A stretch of 39,412 nt of DNA from Bacteroidales bacterium. Its GTDB lineage: Bacteria; Bacteroidota; Bacteroidia; Bacteroidales; UBA7960. This document shows, piece after piece, positions 30,153-39,396 of the stretch. Position numbers and translations under genes: made by a program. The notes below the pieces were generated by a model. That model did no database searches. It was not told the origin of the DNA and worked only from the letters and a program-made list of their open reading frames with translations. Positions within the stretch are counted from its first letter, which is position 1. Every line of letters starts with the position of its first letter. Location: positions 1 to 39,412 of the forward strand of contig PWJC01000085.1 in NCBI GenBank assembly GCA_003560165.1, written 5' to 3'.

Positions 30153-32729
30153 TTACGCATTTTTTCGCACAGGGGGTCGCAGCGGCAGGCTGTTTCGCTT
30201 TTGTCCGTCAAAGGCAGAGTATGCGTTGGCAATGGCCGCGGCGGTAGGCACCATACCGATTTCACCGATGCCCTTGGCCCCGTAGGGCCCGTAAGGGTCC
30301 TTTTCTTCTATCCCGATCACCCGCACCAGGGGCATGTCTTTGGCCCGGATAATGTTCAGGTCCTTCATCCTGAAGCTTTTGGGGATCCCTTTACGCATGG
30401 GAAGGTTTTCGGTGGTGGCGTAGCCCACCCCCATGTGTACGGCCCCCTCGATCTGTCCTTCAAACAACATGCTGTTCATTATTTTTCCGGCATCGTGAGC
30501 AGCGATCACTTCGGTCAGTTTGCCTCTGTGGTCCAATACGGCCACCTGGGTGGCATAGCCATAGGCAAAATGGATCTTCGGATCCACCGTCATGCTATCC
30601 GGCCTTGTGGTCCAGTCGCAAACATATTTTCCTTTGTAGATGCGCCCCGAACATTTTGCCAGGCCTTTCAGCAGACCCTCCTGGCCAATGTCTTCCCTGA
30701 TCTGACGGGCGGCATTGATGATGGCATTGCCCAGCAGGGCGGTAGCCCTCGACGAGGTGGTCATTCCGGCAGGAACCCCGGCCTCGGTATCGGTCCTGAC
30801 TTCCATGATCGCGGCATGGATGCCTGTTTCCTGGTAGAGGGTCTGGATGGCCATGGTGTGGATACCCTGCCCCATTTCGGTCCAGCCATGATGGATGATC
30901 ACCTTTTCCGCAGAGACCACCTCTATTTTCACCTCGCTGTCATCGATCATTCCATTGCCCACCCCGGTGTTTTTCAGGCCGCAGGCAATTCCGGCAAAGG
31001 GGGCCTTGAGGAAATCTTCCCTGACGGCCTCCAGGGTCTTCTTAAGCCCCACTCCCTGTAACCGCTGCCCTGTGGCCGTGGCGGCCCCGTCTTCCAGGGC
31101 GTTGTCGTAACGTATCTGCCAGCGGTCGAAGCCCCCTTTCAGGCACAGTTCGTCGATGCATCTCTCCAGGGCAAACACCACCTGGGGTACCCCGAATCCC
31201 CGCATGGCACCTGCGGGCAGGTGATTGGTGTACACCGTTTGTGAGGTGATGTCGACTGAGGTGACTACGTATCCTCCGGTGGCGTGGCCCACCACCCTTT
31301 CCATGACCTTGGTGCCTACCGAGGCATAGGCCCCGGTATCGCCCACGGCCTTCAGTCTCAGCGCGGTGAATTTGCCACTGTGGTCGCATGCCAGTTGCAT
31401 GTCCATCCATACAGGGTGTCGTTTTGGGTGCATGCGTATGGACTCCGCCCTGCTGAGGTGCAGCTTTACAGGCCGCTTCAAGACCCATGCGAACAAGGCC
31501 GCGTGTCCTTGTACGCTGATGTCTTCCTTGCCGCCAAATCCACCTCCGCTGGGTACCTGGCTTACCCTGACCATTTCTTCGGGCAGGGCCAGCAGCCTTG
31601 ACACCATCCTTCTGTCGACGTAGGCTCCCTGTCCCTGGCTGTGCAGCCTGAGGCCTTCGCCCTCGGGCAGGGCAATGGCAGCCTCGGTCTCCAGAAAGGC
31701 GTGTTCGATGTGCTGGGTTCTGAAAATACCTGAGGTGGTATGGGCGGCCTCACTGAAGGCTCTTTCCGTATCGCCGAAGCGTATGCTGCAACTTTCCAGC
31801 ACGTTTGATCTGCCTGCATGGACCTGCGGGCTCCCCTCTTTTGCGGCCTGTAAGGGATCGGTCACCGGCTCCATGACCTGGTATTCCACATCCACAAGCC
31901 TGGCGGCCTCCCGGGCAATGGCTTCGGTTTCGGCCACCACCCCGGCCAGCACATCGCCGATGCAGGCAGCGGTTTGCCCCACATCGACCATCAGCGGCCA
32001 GTCGTCCACGATCAGGCCGACCTTCCGGTCGCCCGGAATATCCGGGGCCGTGAACACCCTGATTACCCCGGGCAGCCTTTTCGCCGGGGTGGTATCTATT
32101 TTTATGATCTTTGCCCTGGGGTGGTCACTGAACCTGAGCGCCCCATGCAGCATGCCATCGATGCGCATGTCGTCCACAAAGGGTTGTTGTCCGAGGGCCG
32201 TGCGAAAAGCCTGGTATTTTGGGAGGGGTGAACCGATGGAAGCACCGCTTTCCGGGAGGCTGTACCCGGGTATTTGCTGCTGGGAGAGGGCCTGCTGTAT
32301 GGCGTCGACAATCTTCACGTAGCCGGTGCAGCGACAGAGGTTGGGATTGATTGCCCGGACGATCTCCCGGCGGCTGGGGATCTGGCTGCGAAAAAAAAGC
32401 CGGCGTGAGCGCATGATAAAGCCCGGACTGCAGAAACCGCACTGAACAGCTCCCTTTTCGGCAAACATGCTCCCGATGAGCTGACGGAAGCTCTCGGGCA
32501 GGCCCTCGGTGGTGATCACCTCCGCGCCATCCAGGTCTTTCATCAGGGTGCGGCAGGCAAGCCCCGGCCTGGCATTTATCTCCAGTGTGCAGGCCCCGCA
32601 AATCCCTTCGCCCGAGCAGCCGTCCTTTGCCGAGGTGATGCCGCGTTCGAGCCTCAGGAAGTCCAGAAGGCTCGATTTGCCCGGGCCATGGTAATATAGG
32701 GTTTCTCCGTTCACATTCAGGGTGATCAT
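30153..32729 (-). CDS. xdhD: xanthine dehydrogenase family molybdenum hydroxylase (Se-dependent XDH/XdhD type)
   Basis: Molybdenum hydroxylase predicted to oxidise a purine such as hypoxanthine or xanthine. The single 858-residue chain fuses a [2Fe-2S] domain with C38, C44, C47, C59 and a second cluster domain with C97, C100, C132, C134 to the molybdopterin domains (from about 165). SQGQGAYVDRR, PSGGGFGGKEDISVQ, AGAMRGFG and GWTEMGQGIHTMA are typical cofactor loops, and E823 in GAKGIGEIG is the catalytic glutamate. There is no FAD domain, and no FAD subunit gene in the window, so electrons probably go to another partner; YgfK nearby is a candidate. Selenium in this group is a labile ligand, so no selenocysteine codon is expected and none is seen. 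Confidence 0.9.
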   Translation of the reverse strand: MITLNVNGETLYYHGPGKSSLLDFLRLERGITSAKDGCSGEGICGACTLEINARPGLACRTLMKDLDGAEVITTEGLPESFRQLIGSMFAEKGAVQCGFCSPGFIMRSRRLFFRSQIPSRREIVRAINPNLCRCTGYVKIVDAIQQALSQQQIPGYSLPESGASIGSPLPKYQAFRTALGQQPFVDDMRIDGMLHGALRFSDHPRAKIIKIDTTPAKRLPGVIRVFTAPDIPGDRKVGLIVDDWPLMVDVGQTAACIGDVLAGVVAETEAIAREAARLVDVEYQVMEPVTDPLQAAKEGSPQVHAGRSNVLESCSIRFGDTERAFSEAAHTTSGIFRTQHIEHAFLETEAAIALPEGEGLRLHSQGQGAYVDRRMVSRLLALPEEMVRVSQVPSGGGFGGKEDISVQGHAALFAWVLKRPVKLHLSRAESIRMHPKRHPVWMDMQLACDHSGKFTALRLKAVGDTGAYASVGTKVMERVVGHATGGYVVTSVDITSQTVYTNHLPAGAMRGFGVPQVVFALERCIDELCLKGGFDRWQIRYDNALEDGAATATGQRLQGVGLKKTLEAVREDFLKAPFAGIACGLKNTGVGNGMIDDSEVKIEVVSAEKVIIHHGWTEMGQGIHTMAIQTLYQETGIHAAIMEVRTDTEAGVPAGMTTSSRATALLGNAIINAARQIREDIGQEGLLKGLAKCSGRIYKGKYVCDWTTRPDSMTVDPKIHFAYGYATQVAVLDHRGKLTEVIAAHDAGKIMNSMLFEGQIEGAVHMGVGYATTENLPMRKGIPKSFRMKDLNIIRAKDMPLVRVIGIEEKDPYGPYGAKGIGEIGMVPTAAAIANAYSAFDGQKRNSLPLRPPVRKNA

Positions 32730-32755
32730 CGTTGCTTGACTTTTGAGGTTAGCCT

Positions 32756-34021
32756 TCAGGTGTTGTTCGCCATGATTGCTTCCAGGGCTTTCAACCCGTT
32801 GCTGCCCGGTTCAATGGCCGGGGGGACAGTGAGGGTTTTGCCGGCAAAAGCCAGGTCTTTGAGCCCGCTGCCCGTGAGCAGGACAATGTTGTTGCTCCCC
32901 GCTTCCAATTTGCCCATCTCGTGGTATTTCAGCAAACCGGCATAGGCCGCTGCGGCCGCCGGTTCGGCAAACAGGCCCGTGGTGCGGGCCAGTTCGGCAG
33001 CCCCGTTGCGGATGTCGTCGTCACTGATGGTCATGCCCTCGCCTTCGTACCTGTGCAGGAAGTCTCTGGCCATGTAAAAACCCCTTGGCACATCCACCGA
33101 GATGGAGTCGGCTAGTGTGGTGCTGGGTTTGGAGGCGAAGGCTGCCCTGTCCAGGTTGCGGACCAGGTTGTCGCTTTGCCCGGATTGTATGGCCACCATG
33201 CAGGGCATCTGATCGATGTATCCGAGCTTGAGCAGTTCTTCAAACCCTTTGCAGATGCCCGATAAAATGACCCCGTCGCCCGTGGGTACAAAGACCCGGT
33301 GAATGGTCTGGCCTTTTAGCTGGTCAAACAACTCATAGGCCGCGGTTTTTTTGCCTTCGAAGGTCAGGGGATTGTAGGCGGTGTTCCTGTTGTACCAGCC
33401 GAAGCTTTCTGTGGCCATCAGGCTGAGTTCGAATGCCTGGTCGTAATTACCCCTGACGGGAAACAGCCTGGCCCCGTACATCAGCACCTGGCTGATCTTT
33501 GCCGGGGGGGCTGTTTCCGGAACCATGATCACTGCTCTTTGCCCACGGGCCGCGCACATGCCTGCCAGCGATGAACCTGCATTGCCCGTAGAGGCCACCA
33601 CAAGAGGTTCCAGCCCCTGTTCATAGGCAAAGGCCGATACCAGGGCAGAAGCCCTGTCTTTAAAGGAAAAGGTAGGGTTCTGGCTGTCGTCTTTCAGATA
33701 ATAGGTGTAATGCAGTTTTTTGCCCCTGAGCCGGTCGTGGGCAATCAGGGGAGTATGACCTGTGCGAAGTGGGGGCAGGCTGGAAAGGGAATTAATGGGC
33801 AGCAGGTCCAGGAAGCCCTGGCTTTTCAGGGAGGAAAAACGGGGGTGTTTTTCACGCAGCCCTTGATAATCGTACAATACCTTCAGTAAACCCTGGGGGG
33901 GCAGGCCGGGAGAGCTGCCAGGGCTGCAATGCGGACAAAGATAATGCACCTTGTCCCTTCCGCCCGGAGAGCGGCCGCATTGGATGCATTCGTAAATGAA
34001 TTTTTCCTGTTTACCTGCCAT
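32756..34021 (-). CDS. threonine synthase-like PLP-dependent enzyme
   Basis: Fold-type II pyridoxal-phosphate enzyme of 421 residues. The N-terminus has a zinc-ribbon-like cysteine set (C12, C15, C29, C32) as in many threonine synthases. The PLP lysine is K121 in TFSFKDRAS, and VASTGNAGSSLAG and VPTGDGVILSGICKG are phosphate-binding loops. Sequence resembles threonine synthase, yet the position between a YgfK-type operon and a xanthine dehydrogenase points to an amino-acid lyase or ammonia-lyase in purine breakdown. In E. coli that place is taken by another fold-type II enzyme, the diaminopropionate ammonia-lyase YgeX. I cannot decide the substrate. It starts 168 bases after the second PLP gene and ends 26 bases before xdhD. 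Confidence 0.75.
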   Translation of the reverse strand: MAGKQEKFIYECIQCGRSPGGRDKVHYLCPHCSPGSSPGLPPQGLLKVLYDYQGLREKHPRFSSLKSQGFLDLLPINSLSSLPPLRTGHTPLIAHDRLRGKKLHYTYYLKDDSQNPTFSFKDRASALVSAFAYEQGLEPLVVASTGNAGSSLAGMCAARGQRAVIMVPETAPPAKISQVLMYGARLFPVRGNYDQAFELSLMATESFGWYNRNTAYNPLTFEGKKTAAYELFDQLKGQTIHRVFVPTGDGVILSGICKGFEELLKLGYIDQMPCMVAIQSGQSDNLVRNLDRAAFASKPSTTLADSISVDVPRGFYMARDFLHRYEGEGMTISDDDIRNGAAELARTTGLFAEPAAAAAYAGLLKYHEMGKLEAGSNNIVLLTGSGLKDLAFAGKTLTVPPAIEPGSNGLKALEAIMANNT

Positions 34022-34189
34022 GGGGCTTTAATTCTTTGGTCAATTTAGGTAATTTTTTGGCAAAGGCAAAAATTCCCGTTCCGAAAATTTATTCACCCTG
34101 CACAAGGGTGAGACCAGCCAGGCCTGGCAGGTAATGAGGATTGTTTGTAATTTTCGAACAGCCGGGGGCCGGCAGGAGTTGCCAGCCTT
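34022..34189. other. intergenic region with hairpin and palindrome
   Basis: Between two genes of the minus-strand purine block. It contains the inverted repeat TCACCC-N7-GGGTGA (34093-34111), followed in the direction of transcription by AATAAATTTT, and the perfect palindrome GCCAGGCCTGGC (34117-34128). The hairpin may act as a weak terminator or attenuator. No TAnnTTTG element was found. Confidence 0.35.
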
Positions 34190-35677
34190 TCAGCCTCCCA
34201 TGCTTCTAAGCACCCCTGTTCTGTCGTTGAATTCTGTGATCAGCTCATCCCAGCGTTGTACCTGATTGAACAGCCTGGGCCATACATCCCTGTCGTACCA
34301 GAGCTGGTTGAGGTCTTCCACCTGTTTTTGCTGCTGCTCCACCCAGGTGAAATATTTCAGGTTATGGATGGCTTTGCGGTCGTGATAACTGAGCTCTTTC
34401 AGGTAGTCGGCCGATGTGCCCAACACACATTTTTCGTGGTCGATGGCCGCTTGCAGTGGCGTATATTCGCCCCGCACTTCCCTGAGTTCATCCAGGCGCG
34501 AACGGTAGAGACCGGCTGAGTCGGTGGCGATGCTCAGGATCACATCGTCGGAAGATAATTCGAAGTATTTGGCGGTTTTGATGGCCGAAAGCATATTGGC
34601 AATGCAGGAAATGCCCAGCAATCCCAGCCTGGAGACCGTTTCAGCATCCAGCCCTGCCGAAACCAGGAACTCCTGGCCGGCCTTTTCGTTAAATAGCCTG
34701 AAAATGCGCATGCAGTCCTCGTCGTCGATGGCGGTGACCAGGTCGGTATTCCTCACATTGTGTATCCAGGGTACGTGTTTGTCGCCGATGCCTTCAATGC
34801 GGTGACCCCCAAAACCGTTCATCAGCAGGGTGGGGCATTGCAGGGCTTCGGAAGCCACCACCTTGATGCCAGGGGCGATGGTGCGCAGGTAGTCGCCCCC
34901 GGCGATGGATCCTGCCGAGCCTGTAGCCGATACATAGGCCGCCATCCGGCTGCGGGGAGACCTGACCCGGTCGTATGCCTCCTCCAGGGCCTTCCCGGTT
35001 ACGTTGTAGTGCCAGGCAGCATTGCCGAATTCCTCGAACTGGTTGAATACCAAGCAATCGGGCCGGGTACGGCGGATCTCCCAGCAAGCATCGTAAATTT
35101 CCTTGACGTTCGATTCGCAACCCGGGGTGGCGATTACCTCGCACCCGATCTCCTCCCGCAGCCAGGAAAACCTTTCCTGGCTCATTTCTTCGGGCAGGAT
35201 GGCCACCGAATCCGAGCCCATGAGTTTCGAATCGAAGGCCCCTCCGCGGCAATAGTTGCCCGTCGAGGGCCATACTGCCTTGTGGTAAGTAGGATCGTAG
35301 CCTCCGGTAATGATGCGGGGGGCCAGGCAACCGTAGGCAGCCCCGACCTTATGCGCTCCCGTTGGGAACCATTTACCCACCAGCATCACGATGCGGGCCT
35401 GGGTACCGGTGATCAGGGAGGGGAGTTCGAGGTAATTCACCGGGCCGTATAGCCCACCTTTTTCCCTGGCTTCGTTTTTCCAGGTGATCCTGAAGAGGTT
35501 CAGGGGGTTGATATCCCACAGTCCTACCTGCTTCAGTCTTTTTTTAATGGGCCGGGGAATCTTGTCGGGGTCGGCCTGCTGGGCGAAGGTGGGCAAAACG
35601 ATCTCTTTTTCCCTGAATCGTTTTACAGCATTTTCCAATGCTTTTTGGTCGGTGATCCGGTCGATAATTTCTATCAT
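34190..35677 (-). CDS. TrpB/cysteine synthase-like PLP-dependent enzyme
   Basis: Second fold-type II PLP enzyme of the block, 495 residues. The PLP lysine is K110 in PTGAHKVGAAYG, a TrpB-like context, and the phosphate loop reads SATGSAGSIAGG. Other segments such as WPSTGNYCRGGAFDSKLMGS and FGGHRIEGIGDKHVPWIHN do not match tryptophan or cysteine synthases that I know. A long helical C-terminal part (about 400-495) is extra. Its start codon overlaps the ygfK stop (ATGA), so the two proteins are probably made together and act on the same material. Function unknown; a beta-elimination or ammonia-lyase role in purine or amino acid breakdown is a guess from fold and context. Confidence 0.75.
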   Translation of the reverse strand: MIEIIDRITDQKALENAVKRFREKEIVLPTFAQQADPDKIPRPIKKRLKQVGLWDINPLNLFRITWKNEAREKGGLYGPVNYLELPSLITGTQARIVMLVGKWFPTGAHKVGAAYGCLAPRIITGGYDPTYHKAVWPSTGNYCRGGAFDSKLMGSDSVAILPEEMSQERFSWLREEIGCEVIATPGCESNVKEIYDACWEIRRTRPDCLVFNQFEEFGNAAWHYNVTGKALEEAYDRVRSPRSRMAAYVSATGSAGSIAGGDYLRTIAPGIKVVASEALQCPTLLMNGFGGHRIEGIGDKHVPWIHNVRNTDLVTAIDDEDCMRIFRLFNEKAGQEFLVSAGLDAETVSRLGLLGISCIANMLSAIKTAKYFELSSDDVILSIATDSAGLYRSRLDELREVRGEYTPLQAAIDHEKCVLGTSADYLKELSYHDRKAIHNLKYFTWVEQQQKQVEDLNQLWYDRDVWPRLFNQVQRWDELITEFNDRTGVLRSMGG

Positions 35678-38600
35678 TGGATTAAATTGAATGAATGATT
35701 TTTTTGTCCGGGTAACAGTTTCCTGCCTGCATCCATCAGGACCCGCATGGCGGCTGCCTCATGAAAACCGGCTTCTTTAACGCAAGGGGTCAGCAGGCGC
35801 GCCTGCTTCAGCGTGAAGGCCTTTTTTTCAAAAGATGCCACAACAAAGTCTGTTTCGTAAACATAGTCGAGGGCAGTTTCGGTCAGGGTACGGAACCGCC
35901 CGTTTTGTTTATGGATCAGGTTGTCTCTGTCCTGCAGCCTCACCAGGTAATAGCCGCTTTCCGATCCCTGAAAGGAAGCCATGCTCAGGTGAAGCCGGGG
36001 TTTGTCCTTGTAAGGGGCCCCCGAGGTAGGGCAGAAGGTCCGGCAGTTGCCGCATTCGTTGCAGAAATTGGCAATGTTCAGGATCTGCACACCCTGACTG
36101 AGTTCAAACCTCCCATCGGGCTGTTGCCCGATCCGGTCACCTTCTTCCCTGACCAGTTTTACCATAGAGTGGCTAACCGCTTGAGTGGGATAGGCTATGT
36201 TGGCCAGGTTGGGGCAAACGGTGGTGCAGATGTTGCAGATTTCGTCGCAATGAAGGCACCTTGCGGCTTCGTTTACGATGCTGTCCTCATCCAGGCTTTG
36301 CTGTACCAGGCTGAAGTCCTGTCGCTTTTCCGGAGGGTTTTCGTTCAGGGGGGGCGCAAAAGCACGCTGACCCCGTTTGATCATCAGTTGCTGCCGGCTA
36401 TGCGCCTTGCCGTTTAAGGGAAAGGGAAAGCAAAAGTCCAGGCCGGAGCTTTCGATGATCTGCCGTGCTGCCTTTTTGCCATCGCCGATGGCGTTGATGG
36501 CTGTAGAGGCACCCCGCATGGCATCTCCACCGGTGAATACCTTTTTCAATCTGGTCTCGTAGCCGTTTGCGGGTTTTTGCAGCAGGGCGGCCTCCATGAA
36601 ATCCACATCCAGCCACTGTCCGATGGCCGGGATCAGGGTATCGCAGGGTATTTCAAATTCGGAACCGGCTATTTTTTTCGGGGCCGGGCGCCCTGAGACA
36701 TCGGTTTCGCCGGCCTCCATTTTGCTGCACAGCAGTCCGCTCACCCTCCCTCTGTCTGAGACCACCTTTTCGGGCCCGGCCCATTCAATGATTTCCATTC
36801 CCTCTTCGAGTACCGCCCTGATCTCTCCCTGGTCGGCGGGCATGTCTTCTATCCGCCGGCGGTAGACAATGCGTACCTTCCCCTGTTTGCCGACCAGGCG
36901 CCAGGCTGTCCGGGCGGCATCCATGGCGGTATTTCCCCCTCCGATGATCACGACCTGTTTTCCAATGCCGGCCGAGACTCCCTTTTTTGCATCGAACAAA
37001 AACGTCAGGGGGTCGAGTACGCCCCGGGCTTCGATGCCTTCCAGACCAGGAGGGGCCGATACCTGGGCCCCGGGTGCCACAAAGAGGTAGTCATGATCTT
37101 TTTTCAGTTGCCCGAACAAGGCGGCATCGACCCGGCAGTTGTACCGGATGGCGACTCCCAGCTTTTCCAGCCGGTCCAGGTCGCTTTCAATGGCCGATTC
37201 CGTGAGCCTGAAGCCCGGAATGGCGTACCTGATCATGCCTCCCGCCTTTGAACGGGATTCAAGCACTTCGACCCGGAAACCCGCCAGGGCCAGGAAATAG
37301 GCACACGACAGCCCGGCGGGGCCGGCTCCGACAATCCCCACCCTGAGCCCGTTGGCCTTTGCGGGCAGTGGCAGCGGGACCGGCAGCTCCGAAACAAATC
37401 GCTTGACCTCCCTGATCAGCAGGGGATCGTCGTAATGCACCCGGGTGCACTTGCCCTGGCATAAATGGTCACAAACCATGCCGGTAACGGCCGGGAAGGG
37501 GTTGGTCCGCAGTATCACCTCGTGGGCTTTTTTAAAATCTTTTCCCGAAGCATGGAAGAGGTATTCGGGGATGTCCTGCGCAGTGGCACAAGTCTCGCGG
37601 CAGGGTGCCGAAATGCAGTCGAAGGGGCCAAGTTTGCGCTCTGTTCTGATGTCGGGGGTACTCAGGGAATCTTTCCGGTATGCCCTGTAATCTACTACCC
37701 TGCCGGCATACCGGATCAGCCGGTCGAGGGCGGTCTGCGGCCTGCCCTCCCTGTCTTTTGTGATCCCGCTCAGCTCATCCACATTGGAAAGGCCGCGGGC
37801 CAACATCTCCTTTTCGATATTCTCAATGTATTGCGGCAAGCGCATATAGCCGCCGGGCTTGAGCAGGTCGGTACAGACCGTTACGGACGCAAAGCCCGAG
37901 GCCAGCAATTCCACCACATTAAAGGCATCTGCACCCCCCGAGAAGGACAGGTGCAGCCCGCCGTTGAAGTCCTGCTGAAGCCTGGCCGCCAGTGTCACCG
38001 ACAGGGGATGAAGTGCCCGACCGCTCATATACATCCTCTGCACCCCGGGCCCGAACACCTCTTTGTTATTTTCGGTTTCAAGGGTATTGGTCAGTTTTAG
38101 TCCGAAATCCAGTTTCGCTTTCGCGGATGTGGCCTGTAGGGAGCGGATCATGGACCGGGCGTCGGCAAGCTTCAGGTCGTGTTCAAACGCCTGGTCGGGC
38201 ACACTGGCCCCAAACCCCAGCCGCTCATTGAGGATCTCCCGCAGCTTTGCCGGCCCCAGCAAGGTGGGGTTGAGTTTGACCAGGGTATGGAGCCTTTTTT
38301 CCTCCATCAGATAGCGGGCAATGGACCCGATCTCAGCGGCAGGGCAGCCATGCATGGTCGAAAGGGTAATGTTGTCCGAGATCCGCGACGGGATATCGAC
38401 CTCAAGGATGTCGGGGGCAATGGGGCGCAGGGTCTCTTTCAGCTTTTCCAGTTCGGGGCCACAGTCTGCCATTTTGCTGAGGAACCACTGCACATTCTCC
38501 TGCATGATGCCCCGGAGGTCGTATCCCACACTCATGTTGAACACCACGCCGGGATCCCCTTTCCCCTTCATGCGGTGATGGAGCAGATGGATGATGGCCC

Positions 38601-38982
38601 AGGCATTCAGGTATTCGGAAAAACTCTGCCGGATAGTCAGTTCCTGCGACCATTCGCAGTTATATCCCTCGTCCTGCATGTCGATGCAGGGTTTTGCCAC
38701 ATCCAGTTCATCAAGGGTCTGTACCGTTTTCAGTTCGATATACCTTGCGCCCACCAGCCAGGCCGCAATTATGTTCTGTGACAGTTGCGTATGAGGACCG
38801 GCAGCCACGCCCAGGGGGGTGTCGATGCCATGGCCGAAAACTTTGCGGTGGAGTCCCCGGTGTTTGTCAGCAGCAAAAAACATGGGCCCGGGGATGCCCA
38901 GCAGGCTGTTCGTTGCGTCCAGTTCGCTGATCATCAGCTCAAGCAGATGGGCCGGGTCGAGTGGAAAAAAACGGTCGGACAT
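35674..38982 (-). CDS. ygfK: YgfK-type iron-sulfur flavoprotein (putative selenate reductase subunit family)
   Basis: Large modular oxidoreductase of 1102 residues. Residues 1 to about 430 resemble the dihydroorotate dehydrogenase barrel (GVAAGPHTQLSQN, STMHGCPAAEI, FSGGADAFNV). About 455-540 is the GltD-type cysteine-rich helical domain. Then follow the FAD loop RVGIVGAGPAGLSCAYFLA, the NAD(P) loop VVIIGGGNTAMDAART, and two C-terminal cluster motifs CLHCDEICNICTTVCPN and CNECGNCRTFCP. The build suggests electron transfer between a pyrimidine/purine-like ring and NAD(P) or ferredoxin. Family members are encoded in the uric acid/purine clusters with ssnA and xdhD; the old name 'selenate reductase' is not well supported. 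First gene of the block, with a -7 element 26 bases upstream. Confidence 0.92.
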   Translation of the reverse strand: MSDRFFPLDPAHLLELMISELDATNSLLGIPGPMFFAADKHRGLHRKVFGHGIDTPLGVAAGPHTQLSQNIIAAWLVGARYIELKTVQTLDELDVAKPCIDMQDEGYNCEWSQELTIRQSFSEYLNAWAIIHLLHHRMKGKGDPGVVFNMSVGYDLRGIMQENVQWFLSKMADCGPELEKLKETLRPIAPDILEVDIPSRISDNITLSTMHGCPAAEIGSIARYLMEEKRLHTLVKLNPTLLGPAKLREILNERLGFGASVPDQAFEHDLKLADARSMIRSLQATSAKAKLDFGLKLTNTLETENNKEVFGPGVQRMYMSGRALHPLSVTLAARLQQDFNGGLHLSFSGGADAFNVVELLASGFASVTVCTDLLKPGGYMRLPQYIENIEKEMLARGLSNVDELSGITKDREGRPQTALDRLIRYAGRVVDYRAYRKDSLSTPDIRTERKLGPFDCISAPCRETCATAQDIPEYLFHASGKDFKKAHEVILRTNPFPAVTGMVCDHLCQGKCTRVHYDDPLLIREVKRFVSELPVPLPLPAKANGLRVGIVGAGPAGLSCAYFLALAGFRVEVLESRSKAGGMIRYAIPGFRLTESAIESDLDRLEKLGVAIRYNCRVDAALFGQLKKDHDYLFVAPGAQVSAPPGLEGIEARGVLDPLTFLFDAKKGVSAGIGKQVVIIGGGNTAMDAARTAWRLVGKQGKVRIVYRRRIEDMPADQGEIRAVLEEGMEIIEWAGPEKVVSDRGRVSGLLCSKMEAGETDVSGRPAPKKIAGSEFEIPCDTLIPAIGQWLDVDFMEAALLQKPANGYETRLKKVFTGGDAMRGASTAINAIGDGKKAARQIIESSGLDFCFPFPLNGKAHSRQQLMIKRGQRAFAPPLNENPPEKRQDFSLVQQSLDEDSIVNEAARCLHCDEICNICTTVCPNLANIAYPTQAVSHSMVKLVREEGDRIGQQPDGRFELSQGVQILNIANFCNECGNCRTFCPTSGAPYKDKPRLHLSMASFQGSESGYYLVRLQDRDNLIHKQNGRFRTLTETALDYVYETDFVVASFEKKAFTLKQARLLTPCVKEAGFHEAAAMRVLMDAGRKLLPGQKNHSFNLIQ

Positions 38983-39008
38983 AACAGCCTTTGTTTGGGG
39001 TTAGTGAT

Positions 39009-39016
39009 CAAAAATA
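39009..39016 (-). promoter_or_regulatory. -7 element of the ygfK operon
   Basis: TATTTTTG on the minus strand fits TAnnTTTG and ends 26 bases before the ATG at 38982. A hairpin-forming inverted repeat lies 18 bases further upstream (39035-39056). A -33 box is not clear. Confidence 0.45.
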
Positions 39017-39034
39017 GGAAATGTTTTCTGAAAT

Positions 39035-39056
39035 CGGCAGCGAAAGCAAGCTGCCG
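39035..39056. promoter_or_regulatory. inverted repeat upstream of the ygfK promoter
   Basis: CGGCAGC-N8-GCTGCCG, a perfect 7-base inverted repeat. It covers the region where a -33 box or an operator for ygfK would be. No T-tract follows on either strand, so a terminator is less likely than a protein-binding site. Confidence 0.35.
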
Positions 39057-39092
39057 GGGGGATAATCCTTATTTTTGCGGGAAAGGCCATTG

Positions 39093-39396
<304 letters not shown>

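Noticed and set aside
30096-31061. Plus-strand open frame of 321 codons opposite the xanthine dehydrogenase gene
   Set aside because: Shadow of the strongly supported molybdenum hydroxylase; the translation has no recognisable domain.
30153-32729. Selenocysteine codon in the 'selenium-dependent' xanthine dehydrogenase
   Set aside because: The frame is uninterrupted. In this family selenium is a labile ligand of the Mo centre, not a Sec residue.
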